From Clostridiales bacterium (GTDB lineage Bacteria > Bacillota > Clostridia > Lutisporales > Lutisporaceae), in the NCBI GenBank assembly GCA_012842725.1, contig DUSG01000006.1, positions 1-15,329 on the forward strand: a DNA stretch of 15,329 nt. The letters run 5' to 3'. Numbering within the stretch: position 1 is the first letter of the stretch; each line of letters starts with the position of its first letter. Position numbers and translations under genes: made by a program. Shown piece after piece: positions 12,598-15,329 of this stretch. The notes under the pieces were generated by a model that saw only the letters and a program-made list of their open reading frames with translations, was not told the DNA's origin and did not search any database.

Positions 12598-13524
12598 TTA
12601 CTCTCCAGTTATTATTTTTATCTTTCGAGGCAATATTTGAAATTTTGCCTCTATTAATCCAGGTTGCTCTCCATCTACTTCAATAAGTGCTTTTTGTTTT
12701 GATTTAACAATTATATTCTTCCCTTTGAAATGCTTCACTTTAGGATGACTTAGGTGATTTCCTTTGTAAATCTTAGGGAAATTAATTAGCAAATCTAATT
12801 TATTGATGTTTTCGATGATTATTATATCAAAATATCCATCATCCATTTTTGCCATAGGAGCAATTTTCATTCCGCCACCAAAATATTTTCCATTTGCTAC
12901 TATTACACTGTTTAACCTTTTATTAATTTCGAGGTCATCTATGATTACTTGAAAATCTTTATTTTTATAAACTATCATAGTTGTTAAAGCCCCAATTAAA
13001 AAAGATAAAAAACCTTTTAGAGCTTTTGAATTTTTATTAACTCTGTTTGTAGTCTCTCCGCCTAATCCCACATCTGATACATTTAAAAAATATCTTTTTA
13101 ATTTATTACCATGGTAATCAGTAAATTCTACCAATCCAACATCGTATTTTTCGGTTTTTCTCATTTTCAATATTTTAATAATAGATTCAACGTCTTTTCT
13201 CAAGCCTAACGTCCTTATCGCATCACAGCCTGTCCCTCTTGAAAATATAGCAAGAGCAGCATCTTCATCAATTAATTTTTCATCTGAAAAAAAACCATTC
13301 AATACTTCATTCATTGTTCCGTCTCCGCCGACAGATAATATGATATTGTATCCGGATTCTATTGCATCTCTAGCTAAATCTTTAGCGTGCATAGGGTACT
13401 CTGTATAAACATAATCCAAATCTATACCAGATTCCCTTATTAATTTTTCAAAATAAGGCCATTTTTTACCTGTATCGCCATTAGCTGATACAGGGTTTAC
13501 AATAGCGAATATTTTATCATTCAT
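12598..13524 (-). CDS. YegS/BmrU-type lipid kinase (diacylglycerol kinase family)
   Basis: Soluble kinase of the DAGK catalytic family, 308 residues, predicted to phosphorylate diacylglycerol or a similar membrane lipid so it can re-enter phospholipid synthesis. The N-terminal nucleotide-binding part shows NPVSANG (10-16) and SVGGDGTMNEVLNG (about 64-77). The following RGTGCDAIRTLG has Cys where most family members have Asn (GTGND). The C-terminal beta-sandwich part contains NVSDVGLGGE, GGGMKIAPMAKMDDGYFD and VDGEQPG. AGGAGTG lies 7 nt before the ATG at 13524. It follows the rnjA terminator by about 35 bases; I could not see a clear promoter there. Family members differ in substrate (DgkB, YegS, BmrU), so the exact lipid is not assigned. 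Confidence 0.88.
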   Translation of the reverse strand: MNDKIFAIVNPVSANGDTGKKWPYFEKLIRESGIDLDYVYTEYPMHAKDLARDAIESGYNIILSVGGDGTMNEVLNGFFSDEKLIDEDAALAIFSRGTGCDAIRTLGLRKDVESIIKILKMRKTEKYDVGLVEFTDYHGNKLKRYFLNVSDVGLGGETTNRVNKNSKALKGFLSFLIGALTTMIVYKNKDFQVIIDDLEINKRLNSVIVANGKYFGGGMKIAPMAKMDDGYFDIIIIENINKLDLLINFPKIYKGNHLSHPKVKHFKGKNIIVKSKQKALIEVDGEQPGLIEAKFQILPRKIKIITGE

Positions 13525-13559
13525 TTATTTTCACTCCTAGTAACTAATTAATCAACAAT

Positions 13560-13582
13560 AAAGGCTTCCAACGGAAGCCTTT
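13560..13582 (-). terminator. Rho-independent terminator of rnjA
   Basis: Perfect 10-bp stem (AAAGGCTTCC / GGAAGCCTTT) with a 3-nt loop, followed on the minus strand by TTTATTGTT. The 5' arm starts in the rnjA stop codon itself, so the transcript ends almost directly after the gene. Confidence 0.75.
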
Positions 13583-15248
13583 ATATTTCCATTATAATAG
13601 GTAGTATCATTGGATTTCTCTTGGTTTTTTGATATATAAACTCTTTTAAATTGTCTTTAATATAAGTTTTTATTGTTCCCCATTCCGTAATCCTTTTTTC
13701 TTCACATTCCAACAATGCTTCTTTTATCACTGTTTTTGCTTCTTCCATTAAATCTTCTGATTCTCTCACATACACAAAACCTCTCGAAATAATATCAGGC
13801 CCGGCTACAACAAAACCCGATTCTTTGCTTAATGTTACCACAACTACAATAAGGCCATCTTGTGATAAATGTTTTCTATCTCTAAGAACTATATTTCCAA
13901 CATCCCCGACACCCAATCCGTCAACCAAAACACTACCTGCCATTACAGTACCACTTATTCTTCCTTTGCCATTGGTAAACTCTATTACAGTCCCATTATC
14001 AACAATAAATATCTTTTCTTTTGGTATTCCCATTTTCTCTGCTAGTTGTGCATGCTGAATCAAATGCCTATACTCTCCATGAACAGGAATAAAGTATTCT
14101 GGTTTTACAAGGGCCTGCATAAGCTTAAGTTCTTCCTGATAAGCATGACCAGATACATGAACATCTGCGAGGGCTTCATATATAACTTCAGCACCTCTTT
14201 TAAATAATTGGTTTATTACCCTTGAAACAAGCTTTTCATTGCCTGGTACAGGTGTTGCTGAAATAATAACTGTATCTCCGGGCATGATATCTACTTTTCT
14301 ATGGCTCGAAGATGCCATCCTAGTCAGTGCTGACATCGCTTCTCCTTGACTTCCTGTAGTAATAATCGTAATTTTATTAGCAGGGTATCTATCTATATCA
14401 TCTATATCGATTAAAACATTGTCAGGGATAGTCAGATATCCTAGTTCAGATGCCACATTTATCACATTGACCATACTGCGTCCTGATATTGCAACTTTTC
14501 TGCCAGAATTAATAGATGCATTTATTATCTGCTGTATTCTGTGGATATTTGAAGCAAACGTTGCCACAAGAATTCTGTTCTTTGCATTGCGGAAGAGTTC
14601 TGTAAAACTGTTTCCCATAGTACTTTCTGACATGGAATATCCTTGTCTTTCCACATTGGTACTATCAGCCAACATTACTAAAACTCCCTCTTTGCCTAAT
14701 TCCGCGAATCGATGAAGATCTATCAATTCACCATCGACTGGCTGATAGTCAATTTTAAAATCACCTGTATGAACTATAATTCCAACAGGTGTATGAATCG
14801 CTAAAGCTACTGAGTCAGCAATACTATGGTTTGTTTTTATAAATTCAACTTTAAAGTCACCAAGCTTAATTACATCTTTAGGTTTAATAATATTCATTAC
14901 CACGTCTGGTAACATAGTATGCTCTTTTAATTTATTCTCAACTAAACCCAAAGTTAGCTTTGTACCATATAACGGCACATTAATTTGCTTAAGCACATAT
15001 GGCAAAGCTCCAATATGATCTTCATGACCATGAGTGAGAATTATTCCTTTTATTTTTTCTTTATTTTTCACTAGATAACTTATATCAGGTATTACAAGAT
15101 CTATACCAAGCATGTCCTCATCCGGAAACATAAGCCCACAATCGATAACAATTATACTATTATTATATTCAACGACAAGCATATTCTTACCAATTTCTTG
15201 CATTCCGCCTAATGGAATAAGTTTTAATTTCTCTTTCGTACTAGCCAA
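13581..15248 (-). CDS. rnjA: Ribonuclease J
   Basis: Metallo-beta-lactamase-fold nuclease with 5'-3' exonuclease and endonuclease activity, central to mRNA turnover and rRNA processing in Gram-positive bacteria. It has 555 residues, the normal length. The signature HGHEDHIG (73-80) is present, with further metal ligands in TNHSIADS, HTGDFK and PVHGEYRH. The beta-CASP part contains DSTNVERQGYS and HVSGHAYQEE, and a C-terminal domain ends the protein. The start is a TTG at 15248, 8 nt after AAAGGAAG; the nearby ATG (minus strand, 15256) is only one base from that site and meets a stop after four codons. It appears monocistronic: own promoter upstream and terminator at its stop. RnjA rather than RnjB is assumed from overall resemblance. 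Confidence 0.94.
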   Translation of the reverse strand: MASTKEKLKLIPLGGMQEIGKNMLVVEYNNSIIVIDCGLMFPDEDMLGIDLVIPDISYLVKNKEKIKGIILTHGHEDHIGALPYVLKQINVPLYGTKLTLGLVENKLKEHTMLPDVVMNIIKPKDVIKLGDFKVEFIKTNHSIADSVALAIHTPVGIIVHTGDFKIDYQPVDGELIDLHRFAELGKEGVLVMLADSTNVERQGYSMSESTMGNSFTELFRNAKNRILVATFASNIHRIQQIINASINSGRKVAISGRSMVNVINVASELGYLTIPDNVLIDIDDIDRYPANKITIITTGSQGEAMSALTRMASSSHRKVDIMPGDTVIISATPVPGNEKLVSRVINQLFKRGAEVIYEALADVHVSGHAYQEELKLMQALVKPEYFIPVHGEYRHLIQHAQLAEKMGIPKEKIFIVDNGTVIEFTNGKGRISGTVMAGSVLVDGLGVGDVGNIVLRDRKHLSQDGLIVVVVTLSKESGFVVAGPDIISRGFVYVRESEDLMEEAKTVIKEALLECEEKRITEWGTIKTYIKDNLKEFIYQKTKRNPMILPIIMEI

Positions 15249-15291
15249 AAAACATACTTCCTTTCTATTAACCGCACTAATACTAACTAAT

Positions 15292-15320
15292 ATTATTTGC
15301 TAATATTATTTTTTTATCAA
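15292..15320 (-). promoter_or_regulatory. rnjA: Candidate sigma-A promoter of rnjA
   Basis: On the minus strand TTGATA (15320-15315), 17-bp spacer, AATAAT (15297-15292): 5/6 and 5/6 matches at ideal spacing, leaving a leader of about 37 nt. The surroundings are very AT-rich, which makes chance matches more likely. Confidence 0.5.
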
Positions 15321-15329
15321 TTGAAAAAA

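Overview
This is an AT-rich chromosomal stretch with every recognisable gene on the minus strand. The gene content (sigma-K, a SpoIVCA-type recombinase, RNase J, TypA, MltG, TrmR/TrhP, Udk, YqeG, PilB) points to an endospore-forming Gram-positive bacterium. The base composition and gene order fit an anaerobic member of the Clostridia, perhaps near Tissierellales or Peptostreptococcales; the exact lineage cannot be fixed from the window.

Layout in transcription order (right to left). rnjA (RNase J, TTG start) has its own promoter at the right edge and a terminator that overlaps its stop codon. A lipid-kinase gene and queT follow as a pair. typA has a good sigma-A promoter. After typA another near-consensus promoter drives mltG-trmR-trhP-udk, a cluster whose order matches the yrrL-yrrM-(yrrN)-yrrO-udk region of Bacillus subtilis. 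TrhP hydroxylates the tRNA wobble uridine and TrmR methylates the product. A terminator-like hairpin, whose 3' arm contains the next gene's Shine-Dalgarno sequence, separates udk from a class B penicillin-binding protein. Then come sigK, yqeG and, at the left edge, a truncated pilB.

The central observation is that sigK is split. Its first 113 codons (4353-4691) and its last 120 codons (from about 2714 down to 2352) are separated by a 1,638-bp intervening element. The element holds only two genes: a 447-residue large serine recombinase and, overlapping it by ATGA, a 70-residue charged protein. The 70-residue protein is a good candidate for a recombination directionality factor. A shared AAATG core sits at both junctions. 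Joining the halves there restores a 233-residue pro-sigma-K with the conserved Cys-Ile-Glu-Asn-Glu-Ile-Leu-Met run in region 2.4. The predicted excised circle carries a 12-bp imperfect inverted repeat (10/12) centred on an AA inside that core, as expected for a serine-recombinase attP. This is therefore a very small 'skin' element, far smaller than the roughly 48 kb one of B. subtilis or the roughly 15 kb one of Clostridioides difficile, with most of its length coding.

Smaller regulatory candidates are: a sigma-E-like promoter inside the element, a SpoIIID-like box before sigK, alternative hairpins in the mltG leader that involve its ribosome-binding site, and a terminator with a competing upstream pairing just before pilB. 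No rRNA, tRNA, CRISPR array or insertion sequence was seen.
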